Source of the DNA: Ampullaceana balthica
Lineage: Eukaryota > Mollusca > Gastropoda > Lymnaeidae
Assembly: GCA_944989445.1 (NCBI GenBank)
Contig: CALYLW010001023.1
Location: 149,894 to 213,893, forward strand
Direction of reading: 5' to 3'
Length of the DNA: 64,000 nt
Below are positions 11,915-21,202 of this stretch, piece after piece (positions within the stretch are counted from its first letter, which is position 1; every line of letters starts with the position of its first letter). Below the pieces are notes generated by a model. The model saw only the letters and a program-made list of their open reading frames with translations. It did not search any database and had not been told where the DNA came from. Made by a program: the position numbers and the translations under genes.

Positions 11915-12144
11915 GTTTATTAAATCCCTTATATCAACTTCACCGCCGTCTCTGTCTTGGGTTCGCGGTCGGTCGGGATGGCGGGAAAACAAAAGTAAAA
12001 TTGACACACTTCCCGTGACGCCATCGGGCTAAAATTCGGCACATAGACTCGTGTCACCTAACAATGCATCGCATCAAAATGTCAGATCGATCGAACGTAC
12101 CGTAATTAAATTAATGCATTTTTAGTTTATCTCTATATAAAATA
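11915..12144. mobile_element. Interspersed repeat family C, left part
   Basis: The sequence (TTATTAAATCCCTTATATCAA ... CAGATCGATCGAACGTACCG ... TTTTTAGTTTATCTCTATATAA) recurs at 47105-48110 and 48120-48455. At 12145 it is broken by a Helitron-A copy, and the same repeat continues at 13122. Confidence 0.8.
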
Positions 12145-13121
12145 CTAGATGCCCCGCGGCGTAGCATACGCCACAGACTTGCTCATGGAGAGTGCAAAGA
12201 AAGTGGAGAAATAACGGACACAAACAACAGCACGAAGAAATCAAAACAACGCGAGTGAACGTCGGTTTGGGGGGGGGGACTGCCAACTCATTGTTGGTCT
12301 CTAGACGTTTGCAGGAGAAATTCGGTACACATCTAACTTCTATGACGTCAGCTATAAAATGATAATCGGTTTAAAATCAGAGTTACATAATCAATAATCG
12401 GTTAAAAAAAACCACAAAATAACAACACGCGATTAACAACCCTAAACATGGCTAACCCTCGCTAGGGTCGGCCAATCACAGTTTATGTTTAAGGGATGGT
12501 CGTATTAAATGGGAGGTGGGTAACAACAACTGCAGTGTGCTTGTCTCCATGCTTACTCGCTATTTTTTACTTACTTTGTGCTGCTTTTTGTGTCTGTACT
12601 CTCATCCCCCCCCCCATCCGTTCTTTGCACTGTCTATTATGAGAAAGTCTGCGGCGTATGCTACGCCGCGGGTCTCTCCAGAATGCCTTATTTTCATGCA
12701 ATCACAGTCGTTTGCCCAAACCCATCCCATTTTGACAACTGTGTCTTTCAGGAAGTCTTCACCCGTAACTAAATCAGCTAGTGTTGGCAATAAAGGGGTA
12801 AAAGAACGGGCACAAACAGACATTTAAAAAAACAAAACAAAAAACAATATTTTTGCTGGGGCTTGAACCATCGACGTATGAGGCGGACGTGATAACCAGT
12901 ACACTACGAATTTCACATTTACTGTGAAGACACAATGCAAGTGAACGCAAGTGCATTGTTGCCACCCACTCCCACCCCCCCCCTTTTTTTTTCATTTCAT
13001 CCCACCACGCTTGCCAACAGTGATTAGTTGACGTTGCGAGGGTCATTCGTCACGCTCTGTTGCACATGCAGCTTCTTGTTGCCTCGCAGTGTCCGACCAC
13101 GAAGAGAATTATATATATAGA
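12145..13121 (-). mobile_element. Helitron-A copy 1, non-autonomous
   Basis: On the minus strand the element starts TCTATATATATAATTCTC (ending at 13121 on the plus strand). It ends with a hairpin of near-palindromic arms (GTGGCGTA/TACGCCGC) followed by CTAG at 12145-12148. It is flanked by A on the 5' side and T on the 3' side, with no duplication. The site before insertion is preserved at about 48190-48240 in another family C copy, which reads straight through AACATA|TGTAATTC. A second, internal copy of the terminal hairpin lies at about 12650-12672. There is no Rep/helicase frame, so movement would depend on an autonomous partner. Confidence 0.88.
12847..12913 (-). pseudogene. Degraded tRNA-like segment inside Helitron-A
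   Basis: This matches the tRNA-shaped segments at 46200-46271 and 53692-53763 but has lost about 10 bases between the anticodon arm and the T arm. The A-box region (TAGTGTACTGGTTATCACG) is retained. It cannot fold as a tRNA. Confidence 0.7.
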
Positions 13122-13378
13122 TGTAATTCAAATTCGCGGTTTGTTATTGTTTTTCTTTCACGTGCCAGTTGAGTTCACGCGTTGACGTCACCGTCGATGT
13201 CCACACCCCCTCCCGTCCCTTCCCCCTGTTTTAAAGCCAGGGGATATCACTCGGTGTCAGTCTATAATGTTAGTCACGTTTGAACATAATCAATAATTTT
13301 AGTTATGTCTGATATATAAGGGATTTATAGTCAATAACTGTGTTTTACGGGGTTGTTTTATTCAGTTTTATATAGACC
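13122..13378. mobile_element. Interspersed repeat family C, right part
   Basis: This is the continuation of the repeat interrupted at 12145. It runs from TGTAATTCAAATTCGCGG through TTTATAGTCAATAACTG to GGGGTTGTTTTATT. It aligns with 48207-48455 and, in part, with 30797-30992. Confidence 0.8.
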
Positions 13379-13749
13379 CGCTTGTTACAGATTAGTATTT
13401 TCAAGTTCAAGAATTAAATTACTTTTAAACTTGAAACCAGCCGCTTGAGTGGGGTTTATCCAAGTGAACCTTCCCCGGTAGCTGTAAGAGTAGATATAGG
13501 GTATGTGTGGTGGCAAGTTGTCTGCACTGCCTGAACTGGATTGAGAACTCACTGGACCGTGAAGCTCGCAGACAATGGCTCGGTTTGATTGGTCCTGCCA
13601 AGTAGGTCTTAAATTTCTGCCGACGTTAGTCAATACGGGGTACCAAACACTTTGATACGGTTCAGTTGCTGAGCCGTAGCTCTATGATTTTACGCCGCAG
13701 TTTGTTGGGTACAAAATAGAACTGAAATAGCTCACGCGGCTAAAGTATA
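13379..13749. other. Unannotated spacer
   Basis: An 82-residue minus-strand frame (13385-13633) has no recognisable motif and no support as an exon. Confidence 0.4.
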
Positions 13750-14247
13750 TCTATCTATCTATATATATAATTCTCTTCGTGGTCGGACCCTGCGAGGCAA
13801 CAAGAAGCTGCATGTGCAACAAATACTAATTTTAGAAAGCAGCGCACCAAATTACTGCACCAATGCATCAAAAGGTGTGCAAATTAAATATGCCCTGTAA
13901 AAAAATATTATATGACGTCATTGTTTTCGCTGATATTTTAATTTTGGAAAAAGGGAACAATGTAAAAAGAGGATTTGATGATGGTTAATTATAACATCAA
14001 AAAACAAAGGGGGCGCCATAGGCGCCCTACAACCCCTATTATAAATTACTTTGTGTGCATTTCAGAAAGTTTAATATTTCGTATTGATCAAACAAGGACA
14101 AGTTAGTTGGGCTTTTGAAAAAGGTTGGCGCCGTAGGCGCCCTAAAAAGTGCATTAAAGGGTCAAACGTATCTCTCCATGAGTCGATAGGAAGGGGTGGA
14201 AGAGCGAGTCCTGCTGCGTATGCTACGCCGCGGGGCGTCCACGAGTA
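13750..14247 (+). mobile_element. Chimeric Helitron (A ends, B interior)
   Basis: The left end (TCTAT..ATATATAATTCTCTTCGTGG, to about 13828) is Helitron-A. The middle (about 13829-14150) is the module found inside Helitron-B at 50500-50823, including its GGCGCC hairpins. The right end (about 14170-14247) again has the Helitron-A terminal hairpin, GCTGCGTATGCTACGCCGC. The final CTAG is mutated (CACGAG). The tRNA-like segment of Helitron-A is absent. Confidence 0.75.
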
Positions 14248-14320
14248 ATATTTGATTATATTGATATGGGGGTCAGCGGGGGTAGGGGGGGGGCGGTGTT
14301 GACAATTGAGAGTTGTTTGC

Positions 14321-14838
14321 ATTGAGTATAAGTGAGTTTTGTATTAATGTAAATTGTGTATGGTTAATTTGGTAATGTGTGGTAAAGATATGGGTGGGTG
14401 GGGTGTGGGGGGGTGGGGGTAATAGGGGGGTTGTATTGGAAAGTGTTGATGGGGGGGGTTGGGAATTATGTGGTGATTAGTGTAAATAGGTAAGGTTTGT
14501 GAATAAAAGTTGGATGATTATGAATTGTGGGGGGGGGGGTTTAATTATATGTTAGGGTTTGGGGGGGGGAGGGATATTAGGGTATGGGAATAAAGGGGGT
14601 TTATAGGGGGGGTATGTGTGGATGTGGGGTGAGAGGTGGAGGTGGAGGGGGAGTGAGAATGTAAAAATGTGTTGGTTAGGGAAGAGAGGGGTGTGATAAT
14701 GATGTTTATAGAATGTATGGGTAAGGGGGTTTATTGGGGATGGGAAAGATATAGGAATAGGAAGGGATTTGGTTAGGGGGTTTGTTATATAATAGATTTG
14801 GGTAAGAGGTTGAGAGTGGGATGTTGAAGGGGAAATTT
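14321..14838 (+). other. 518-base stretch with no cytosine
   Basis: Reading base by base, no C occurs between the C at 14320 and the C at 14839. The sequence is G- and T-rich with many G-runs (up to about 11) but is not a simple repeat. TTAGGG-like pieces occur (for example near 14552, 14576, 14674 and 14772). Possible origins are strand-specific cytosine deamination, extreme decay of a G-rich repeat, or a sequencing/consensus artefact. The G-runs could form G-quadruplexes. Confidence 0.95.
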
Positions 14839-14856
14839 CAGTGGGTTAAGTATAAC

Positions 14857-15160
14857 ACTTCTAATTCCTGCTCTTAAAATTCTAACTCTTATTAGTTTTC
14901 TAATTCCTGTTCTTAAAATTCCAATTCTTATTATTGTTCTAATTCCTGTTCTTAAAATTCTAATTCTTAATATTGTTCTAATTCCTGTTATTAAAATTCT
15001 AATTCTTATTATTATTCCTGTTATTAAAATTCTAATTCTTATTATTATTCTAATTCCTGTTCTTAAAATTATAATTCTTAATATTGTTCTAATTCCTGTT
15101 ATAAAAATTCTAATTCTTATTATTATTCTAATTCGTGTTCTTTGATTCACAGTTTCGACC
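14857..15160. repeat. Pyrimidine-rich irregular tandem repeat
   Basis: Repeats of about 24 and 39 bases are built from TTCTAATTCCTGTTCTTAAAA and TTCTAATTCTTATTATT pieces. The 125-residue minus-strand frame of R-I-R-I-type residues is a product of the repeat. It directly follows the cytosine-free stretch. Confidence 0.92.
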
Positions 15161-15259
15161 ATTTATTTGTATTTTTTCATTATTAATCTCCCTACAGGGA
15201 TACAGCGTCTTATTCAACCCCCACCCCTCCTCGCCCTTTTTCAACACTTTCGTGTAGAC

Positions 15260-17708
15260 CAGTGGTTCCCAAACTTTTTTGACCCACGGACCCCTTTTAT
15301 ACTCAAAACTTCCCCACGGACCCCCAAGTGAAAAAACTTTATAAATGCATAGTACAAAAATGACAAAAGCAACATTTTGATGAAACGTACGGTGTTTATT
15401 GAAATTATTACTTTTGTTTAAGATTAAATTGAAAATAATTAATAACTTGGATTAACGTGATGAGATTTTATGAGTGTACGAGCAACAAAGCCCGTCCAAG
15501 GACGTTCTGTCACCGTTCGGTGGCATGTTGTAACTCCCCTCTAACAGCCGTCTCGACCGGCATACATGTGTATCACGTATAAAAATACTATTCATTATAG
15601 TTAAAATAAATAACTTGTAAAAACAGAGCTTTTTGAGTATAAATCCCAACGCGCATAACTCAAAATAAAGTCTTGGAAGAAATACTGCATCAAAAATAAC
15701 TCGTTTTGAACGTCCGCGTAAACGTGTTCAATATGATTGGCTGTAGGAGTCATATGTGTTTGCGGGACCAATCGCTATCGATGACCGCACGGAACATAGC
15801 CTTTTATTTTATAGGATTTATGACGGACTCAATGTTTGTGTGTAGGAACCGCAAATTCTCACGAGCACCAAATTCTAGTTGTTTATTTTTAAATTTTTTT
15901 TGTTGTTGTTGGTTTTTATGATGAGGTTCCTAACGCAACTGAATCTTTGTTCTACCAAATAGGAAGACAGGAAAACAGTCACAAAATTCTGCACAATAAC
16001 CTATAATGCATGATATAAAATTGGGATCTGACTTTTTAACCAGAATTTGTGGTATCCTAGTCCAAACATGGTTTTAGTTCCTCGTTTGTGGATATTTCAA
16101 TTAGCTGCTCATGTATTAGTATGTATTCATCTTTGGTGTGGACCTGAGTTTGTACATGCGCTAAAGAGTTCAACTACCATTCGGAAATATCCAATAGTGA
16201 CGAATGCCTACAAATCTTTGGTTCAGGTCTGAGGTCTGCATGAAGAGCCTTTAAGTTTTGACAGTAAGCAAGCAAATCTTATCTCTATCTTGCAATTTCA
16301 AAAGATTTGAAAACTGAGAACATTCTACTGTTCCTAAGTTTTGTTTGCACAGAAAAAGGTTTGAAACAAACTCAGATATAACGCTTATAGTTTTTATTAA
16401 ATTTAATTAGTTACCTTGTAGTAGTTGTAGTTTCAAATTAGTTTTGTTAAAGTTGGGTAAATAATTCATTCATAAAGGAGATGTCATTTTTTGAGTTAAT
16501 TTTGTTGCTGATCATTGTCTTTGTTTTACAGGAATTCGGACACTGAATCAAAGAGAGCATAAAATCGATGCACGTGTTGATAACCAGCGTACTTCTGTGT
16601 GAATAAATAATCAATTATAGTCTTCTTCTTTTTCCAAACCATAGTGAGCAAATAATCTCTCATCAAGGCATTCCTTTTGATTTTATTAACTGCTCTAAAG
16701 ACATAATATAGTGATCCATGCAAACTTTCACTAAGATATTTTTGAATATTTGATGTTGATGAATGCCTCAATTTACTGAAAATACATTTGGTACAACATG
16801 TTTTAAGTATGCCAGAAAGTCAATAGTATTGCTTTAACTTCAAACATTTTTTAAAATTCAGTAAAAAAAAACGTTTCACCTTTCGTATCTGTTTCCAAAC
16901 ATTTAGCCATACTTCAAATATTCAATAACACTGTATAGTCGACATTGTTTCGCGGCTCACTCAGTGCTGGATTTACCTATTTGCTTAACAAGCTATAACT
17001 TAGGGCCCTTGCCTTCTTGGGGGCCCCTGGAATTTTGTTGTCATATTTGTCACTGATATAGAATATCTAGACTTCAAAACAGCCTTAAATAGCTTAGGGC
17101 CCCATCAAGTCTAAATCCAGCCTTGGGCTCACTCATTCTCTTATATGTTGTAATAGATCACTGTTAAGAATTATTAACGTTTTCAATGGAATGCTACAGT
17201 AAAGCCCTCTTGAAAACATTATTTGATGATAGGTTACAATTTAGATAAATTTAACTTCCCGACGCATTGAAAATTACACAACCTTGCAACCCTCGTAGAT
17301 TCAAGTTACAAACTTGTATTTTTCTACTTATAGTTATAGGAATTCGGCTTTTCTTCTGCATCAAGCTTGACCTTTCAACAAACCAAGTATTTTGATTAGT
17401 TATAGATGTTGGAATTACAGAAGTTCTATTACTTTTTCTACGTAAAACAACATTGTATCCATAAAGGATAGTACCTAAGATGGTATTTAATTAGTAGAAA
17501 AGGAATTCACATTCTATTTTATTTATTATTATTTATTTTAATTTCAATAATAATAAAAATGTATCAGTTTTTTTTATTTGATGTTAAACCTTGCGCGGAC
17601 CCCCTGACGTTGTTCAGGGACCCCCAAATCAATTTTAATTTTCCACGGACCCCCTGAAGGGGACCGCGGACCCCAAGGGGTCCGTACGGACCACTTTGGG
17701 AACCACTG
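15260..17708. mobile_element. hAT element, 2449 bp, ends intact
   Basis: The left end reads CAGTGGTTCCCAAACTTTTT and the right end is its imperfect inverse, ending GGGAACCACTG. GTGTAGAC is perfectly duplicated on both sides (15252-15259 and 17709-17716), giving the 8-bp target duplication typical of hAT. Internal frames (15706-15921 plus, 16047-16232 plus, 16526-16771 minus) are short and show no recognisable transposase motif. The element therefore appears non-autonomous or heavily decayed. A second MITE is nested at 16962. Confidence 0.9.
16962..17125. mobile_element. hAT-type MITE nested in a hAT element
   Basis: The ends resemble CAGTGCTGGATTTA and TAAATCCAGCCTTG. GGCTCACT is perfectly duplicated at 16954-16961 and 17126-17133. 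The 164-bp interior includes two TTAGGGCCC-containing blocks. It is younger than the host element at 15260-17708. Confidence 0.85.
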
Positions 17709-17716
17709 GTGTAGAC

Positions 17717-18059
17717 TGACCCACCACCTACTCCACCCACGACTCTCCTATTGCATCATGAATCCCCCCTCCCCCCACCCAACTACAGACAGAACTATCC
17801 CAATTCCCTGAAACTGCGTTGAACGTCACGAATTGGGTCGATGACCCGACCTTCTCTACCCGATCATGGGGGGGGGGCGGCAATCAACCAGAAATAAATC
17901 AGAGCCAGGGTTATTGGCTGTTGTTGTCGTCACCTCTTAGTTGACGTAAAGATTGGTCGGTGTGTTCTCAAACCATAGGAGCCAGGGAGCGAGCCATGGC
18001 TGTAGGATAAATCCCATCCCTATGATGAAGTAAATCATCAGACTTTAGGGACCAATGGT
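17717..18059. other. Unannotated spacer
   Basis: C-rich then mixed DNA between the hAT element and the 40-bp array. No supported feature. Confidence 0.4.
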
Positions 18060-18910
18060 AGCGTCATCATTAGAGACACACGTCTTTGTGTGTCATAGTA
18101 GCGGGATCATTGGAGACACATGTCTTTGTGTGTCATAGTAGCGGGATCATTAGAGACACAGGTCTTTGTGTGTCATAGTAGCGGGATCATTAGAGACACA
18201 TGTCTTTGTGTGTCATAGTAGCGGGATCATTAGAGACACAGGTCTTTGTGTGTCATAGTAGCGGGATCATTAGAAACACATGTCTTTGTGTGTCATAGTA
18301 GCGGGATCATTAGAGACACAGGTCTTTGTGTGTCATAGTAGCGGGATCATTAGAGACACAGGTCTTTGTGTGTCATAGTAGCGGGATCATTAGAGACACA
18401 TGTCTTTGTGTGTCATAGTAGCGGGATCATTAGAAACACATGTCTTTGTGTGTCATAGTAGCGGGATCATTAGAGACACAGGTCTTTGTGTGTCATAGTA
18501 GCGGGATCATTAGAGACACATGTCTTTGTGTGTCATAGTAGCGGGATCATTAGAGACACATGTCTTTGTGTGTCATAGTAGCGGGATCATTGGAGACACA
18601 TGTCTTTGTGTGTCATAGTAGCGGGATCATTAGAGACACAGGTCTTTGTGTGTCATAGTAGCGGGATCATTAGAGACACATGTCTTTGTGTGTCATAGTA
18701 GCGGGATCATTAGAGACACATGTCTTTGTGTGTCATAGTAGCGGGATCATTAGAGACACAGGTCTTTGTGTGTCATAGTAGCGGGATCATTAGAGACACA
18801 GGTCTTTGTGTGTCATAGTAGCGGGATCATTAGAGACACAGGTCTTTGTGTGTCATAGTAGCGGGATCATTAGAGACACAGGTCTTTGTGTGTCATAGTA
18901 GCGGGATCAT
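18060..18910. repeat. 40-bp tandem array, about 21 copies
   Basis: The unit is TAGCGGGATCATTAGAGACA then CAGGTCTTTGTGTGTCATAG. Variants are G/T at one position (CAGGTCT or CATGTCT), with GAGA, GAAA or GGAGA at another. Variants are scattered and not clearly periodic. A Penelope-like element cuts the array at 18910. Pieces resume at 20218-20236 and 20414-20449. Confidence 0.96.
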
Positions 18911-19939
18911 ATGGAGAGGAGTGAACTTGACACGTTCATCAACTTTGTTGATTCTTTTCACCCCTCCATTAAGTTCACTCACACGATTTCCGAACTATCG
19001 GTTAATTTCCTGGACATTACTGTAACTCTCCAGAAGAACCGCCTCCTCACTTCGGCCTACTTCAAACCTACGGACAGTCACTCTTACCTACTCTATCCCT
19101 CGTCTCATCCCAAATCCTGTAAGGATTCTATTCCATTTTCACAACTCCTTCGCCTCCGTAGGCTGTGTCAATCTAATGAGGACTTTTTGGAAAAGGCGTT
19201 GGAAATGGTGGAGTTTTTTAGACAAAGGTCTTACCCTGAAGCTATACTTCAATCTGCACTTCAGCGAGTTAAAAACTTCACTCGTGCCGACGCCTGTGTA
19301 TCACGCTCCAGTGATAGTAATGAAAGGAGCAAATTGGTGCTCACATACCATCCCCACAACATCAGAGCAAAGGAAATATTTGTGAAAAACCGCACCATCC
19401 TCCTCGCGGACCCTGAGACAAACAACATATTTTCCACCCCACCCCTCATTGTATTCAGGAGGGACAAAAATCTGCGAGACCTATTGGTTCGTAGCCGTCT
19501 GCTTATTCCGTCCTCCCATCTGGGCACTAAGCCATGTGGTCGTAATCGCTGCAAGACATGTCCCTTTGTTACCCAGACGGACCAGATTGTCTTCCCTAAG
19601 GGGACATTCAAGATTAGGAATGGCTATCTTTGTACTAGCCGCAATGTGGTCTACACCATTGTGTGTAAGCGCTGTCCTTTGAAGTACATTGGTGAAACGG
19701 GGAGGTTACTCTCTTGCCGTATCGCGGAACATGTACGTGCCATTAAACAAGACAAACAGTGTCCTGTCTCCCGACACTTCAATGGACGGGACCACATGGG
19801 CGTCGATGACATGTCTGTCACCGCCTTGGTTTCTTGTACAAACACACCCGGCCGGGTCAGTCTGGAGAATAGACTAATCCATGAATATGGGACTCTTACA
19901 CCACATGGGATCAACGTTGTGTTCGCACTGACAAGCTGA
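18911..19939 (+). CDS. Penelope-like protein, C-terminal part with GIY-YIG endonuclease
   Basis: An intact 342-codon frame. Residues about 1-70 look like the end of a Penelope-type reverse transcriptase (the SVNFLDITV and LTSAYFKPTDSHSYL motifs followed by YPSSHPKSC). Residues about 71-205 form a linker. Cysteines at 209, 214 and 217 (CGRNRCKTC) are the cysteine-rich linker motif of Neptune/Poseidon-like elements. The GIY-YIG nuclease follows: VVY at 246-248, YIG at 259-261, Arg270 and Glu319 (in SLENRLI). In intact elements the nuclease nicks target DNA to prime reverse transcription. The catalytic RT residues lie upstream of the truncation and are absent. The first ATG falls exactly at the junction with the satellite, so it is probably an internal codon by chance. 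Confidence 0.9.
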   Translation: MERSELDTFINFVDSFHPSIKFTHTISELSVNFLDITVTLQKNRLLTSAYFKPTDSHSYLLYPSSHPKSCKDSIPFSQLLRLRRLCQSNEDFLEKALEMVEFFRQRSYPEAILQSALQRVKNFTRADACVSRSSDSNERSKLVLTYHPHNIRAKEIFVKNRTILLADPETNNIFSTPPLIVFRRDKNLRDLLVRSRLLIPSSHLGTKPCGRNRCKTCPFVTQTDQIVFPKGTFKIRNGYLCTSRNVVYTIVCKRCPLKYIGETGRLLSCRIAEHVRAIKQDKQCPVSRHFNGRDHMGVDDMSVTALVSCTNTPGRVSLENRLIHEYGTLTPHGINVVFALTS

Positions 19940-20090
19940 TTGATTGGCCACACCCACCCTTTCCTTTCCTATTTAAGCTCTTACTTTTCTCTCCTTGCTT
20001 TATCTCTACTGGACTACTTGGATTTCACCGCAGCTAAGTGTTTTTTTCTATTATTTCGTTTTATTCGTTTCATTTGTGTACTATTTGTCC

Positions 20091-20120
20091 GTTGAAGAAG
20101 GCTCTTTGCCGAAACGTTCG
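20091..20120 (+). other. Conserved 3'-UTR hairpin of the Penelope-like element
   Basis: A short hairpin, GAAGAAGGC-TCTTT-GCCGAAACG, pairs GGC with GCC. It is flanked by GAAGA and GAAAC, which resemble the core of a minimal hammerhead ribozyme. Hammerhead motifs are known in Penelope-like elements. Here the CUGAUGA core is not canonical, so catalysis is only a hypothesis. Confidence 0.4.
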
Positions 20121-20217
20121 CTGTTGTGTTACGTCCTGTCAGGCCTACTAATACCCTGTTTTTATTTTATGCATTTACCTTTTTAAAAGCCTGATTGCAG
20201 TCTCACCCCCATTACTT

Positions 20218-20236
20218 TAGCGGGATCATTAGAGAC
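20218..20236. repeat. 40-bp satellite remnant after the Penelope-like element
   Basis: TAGCGGGATCATTAGAGAC continues the satellite between the retroelement and the next MITE. It contains both target duplications. Confidence 0.9.
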
Positions 20237-20413
20237 CAATGTTCCCTCTGATGTTCGTTGGTCCGTGTGCAAAGTATTAAAAGTCATGTGCAATGTTCCG
20301 CAGCATCCATTTTTTATGCAATATTTTTACAAACTTTGCTGCGTGGTAATTCTAAACTGCTGCGCGGCGTCGCCCTGATAGCTGCGCAACCGCGCAGCTT
20401 AAAGGGAACATTG
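20237..20413 (+). mobile_element. hAT-type MITE, family M1, copy in satellite
   Basis: The 177-bp element begins CAATGTTCCCTCTGATG and ends CTTAAAGGGAACATTG. The satellite octamer TTAGAGAC is duplicated exactly at 20229-20236 and 20414-20421. The clean duplication assigns family M1 to a hAT-like mechanism and shows insertion into the 40-bp satellite. Confidence 0.92.
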
Positions 20414-20449
20414 TTAGAGACACGTGTCTTTGTGTGTTATTGTCCCATC
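20414..20449. repeat. 40-bp satellite remnant between two MITEs
   Basis: TTAGAGACACGTGTCTTTGTG continues the satellite for most of a unit, ending GTCCCATC, which is the left duplication of the next MITE. Confidence 0.88.
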
Positions 20450-20642
20450 CAATGTTCCCTTTAAGGTTCGATGGTCCGTGTGTAATGTAAAACAAACTAA
20501 AAAAAACTCGTGTGCAAAGTTGCACAGTATCCATTTGTTTGTGCTATATTTGTTTTTACAACATTTGCTGCGCGGTAATTCTAAACTACTGCGCGGCGTT
20601 CGTCAGATATCTGCGCAGCCGCGCAGCTTAAAGGGAAAATTG
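20450..20642 (+). mobile_element. hAT-type MITE, family M1, second copy in satellite
   Basis: The 193-bp element starts CAATGTTCCCTTTAAGG and ends CTTAAAGGGAAAATTG. The flanking octamers GTCCCATC (20442-20449) and GTCACATC (20643-20650) differ at one base. It shares the interior of the copy at 20237 and lies 36 bases from it in the same orientation. Confidence 0.88.
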
Positions 20643-20650
20643 GTCACATC

Positions 20651-21202
20651 GCTTATGGGATGGCGCATCTACTTGTCTGTCGTACCTTGAGTCTCAGCAC
20701 ACGTGGACATTGTAGACTATTGTAGTAGCTTAATGCAGTCGCCATTGTCTGTGGCGGAAAGTGACTTAAGGCCCACACCAGATGTAGGTCAAGAATGCTG
20801 GAGAAGAAAAATGTTTTCTTTGAGTGGGATAGGGTACAGAGGTCAATTGCCGGTGATTCTCAAACAATCCTGGGCGAAGTTCGCAGTAATCGGTCATGTC
20901 GATACCATATGCCTATAGCCTTTAGAAAAATAAGTGTTATAGTATGTGACTATGCGTTATACTTCTGAGTTTACTTATCTGTTTCGATGTATTGAAATAT
21001 CCTTGGCTGTGTTTTCTTCACTCCTCTCTCCAAATGTCTCCAGAACTCTGACAATATGAGAACCTGTGGTCTACACTGTCGTATTACGAGCCCAACAAGC
21101 CAGTATGTGTCGTAAACCAGGCTAAGATTAATGGCTCGTCTGGGGCGTGGGTCTCAAAATCTAGTGTGACTTAGAGTAACTTAAAGACACAGGGAACTGT
21201 GT
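20651..21202. other. Unannotated spacer
   Basis: No supported gene. The frame at 20703-20918 has no recognisable motif. Confidence 0.4.

Larger units (their letters stand above)
18911..20217 (+). mobile_element. 5'-truncated Penelope-like retroelement
   Basis: The insert begins at 18911 in the middle of a 40-bp satellite unit and ends near 20217, where the same unit resumes. The 12-base sequence TAGCGGGATCAT flanks it on both sides (18899-18910 and 20218-20229), which is a target-site duplication. The body holds the 3' part of the Penelope-like ORF and a roughly 280-base 3' UTR. Most of the reverse transcriptase is missing, so the copy cannot move by itself. Confidence 0.9.

Noticed and set aside
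16526..16771. An 81-codon minus-strand frame inside the hAT element as a transposase piece
   Set aside because: I could not match it to any transposase motif, so it is left uncalled.
18060..18910. Regular 40-bp repeats considered as a CRISPR array
   Set aside because: There are no unique spacers between repeats, the units abut directly, and the surrounding DNA is eukaryotic.
18911..18913. The ATG at 18911 as the true start of the Penelope-like protein
   Set aside because: It lies exactly at the insertion junction and the encoded residues begin inside the reverse transcriptase, so it is an internal codon of a 5'-truncated copy.
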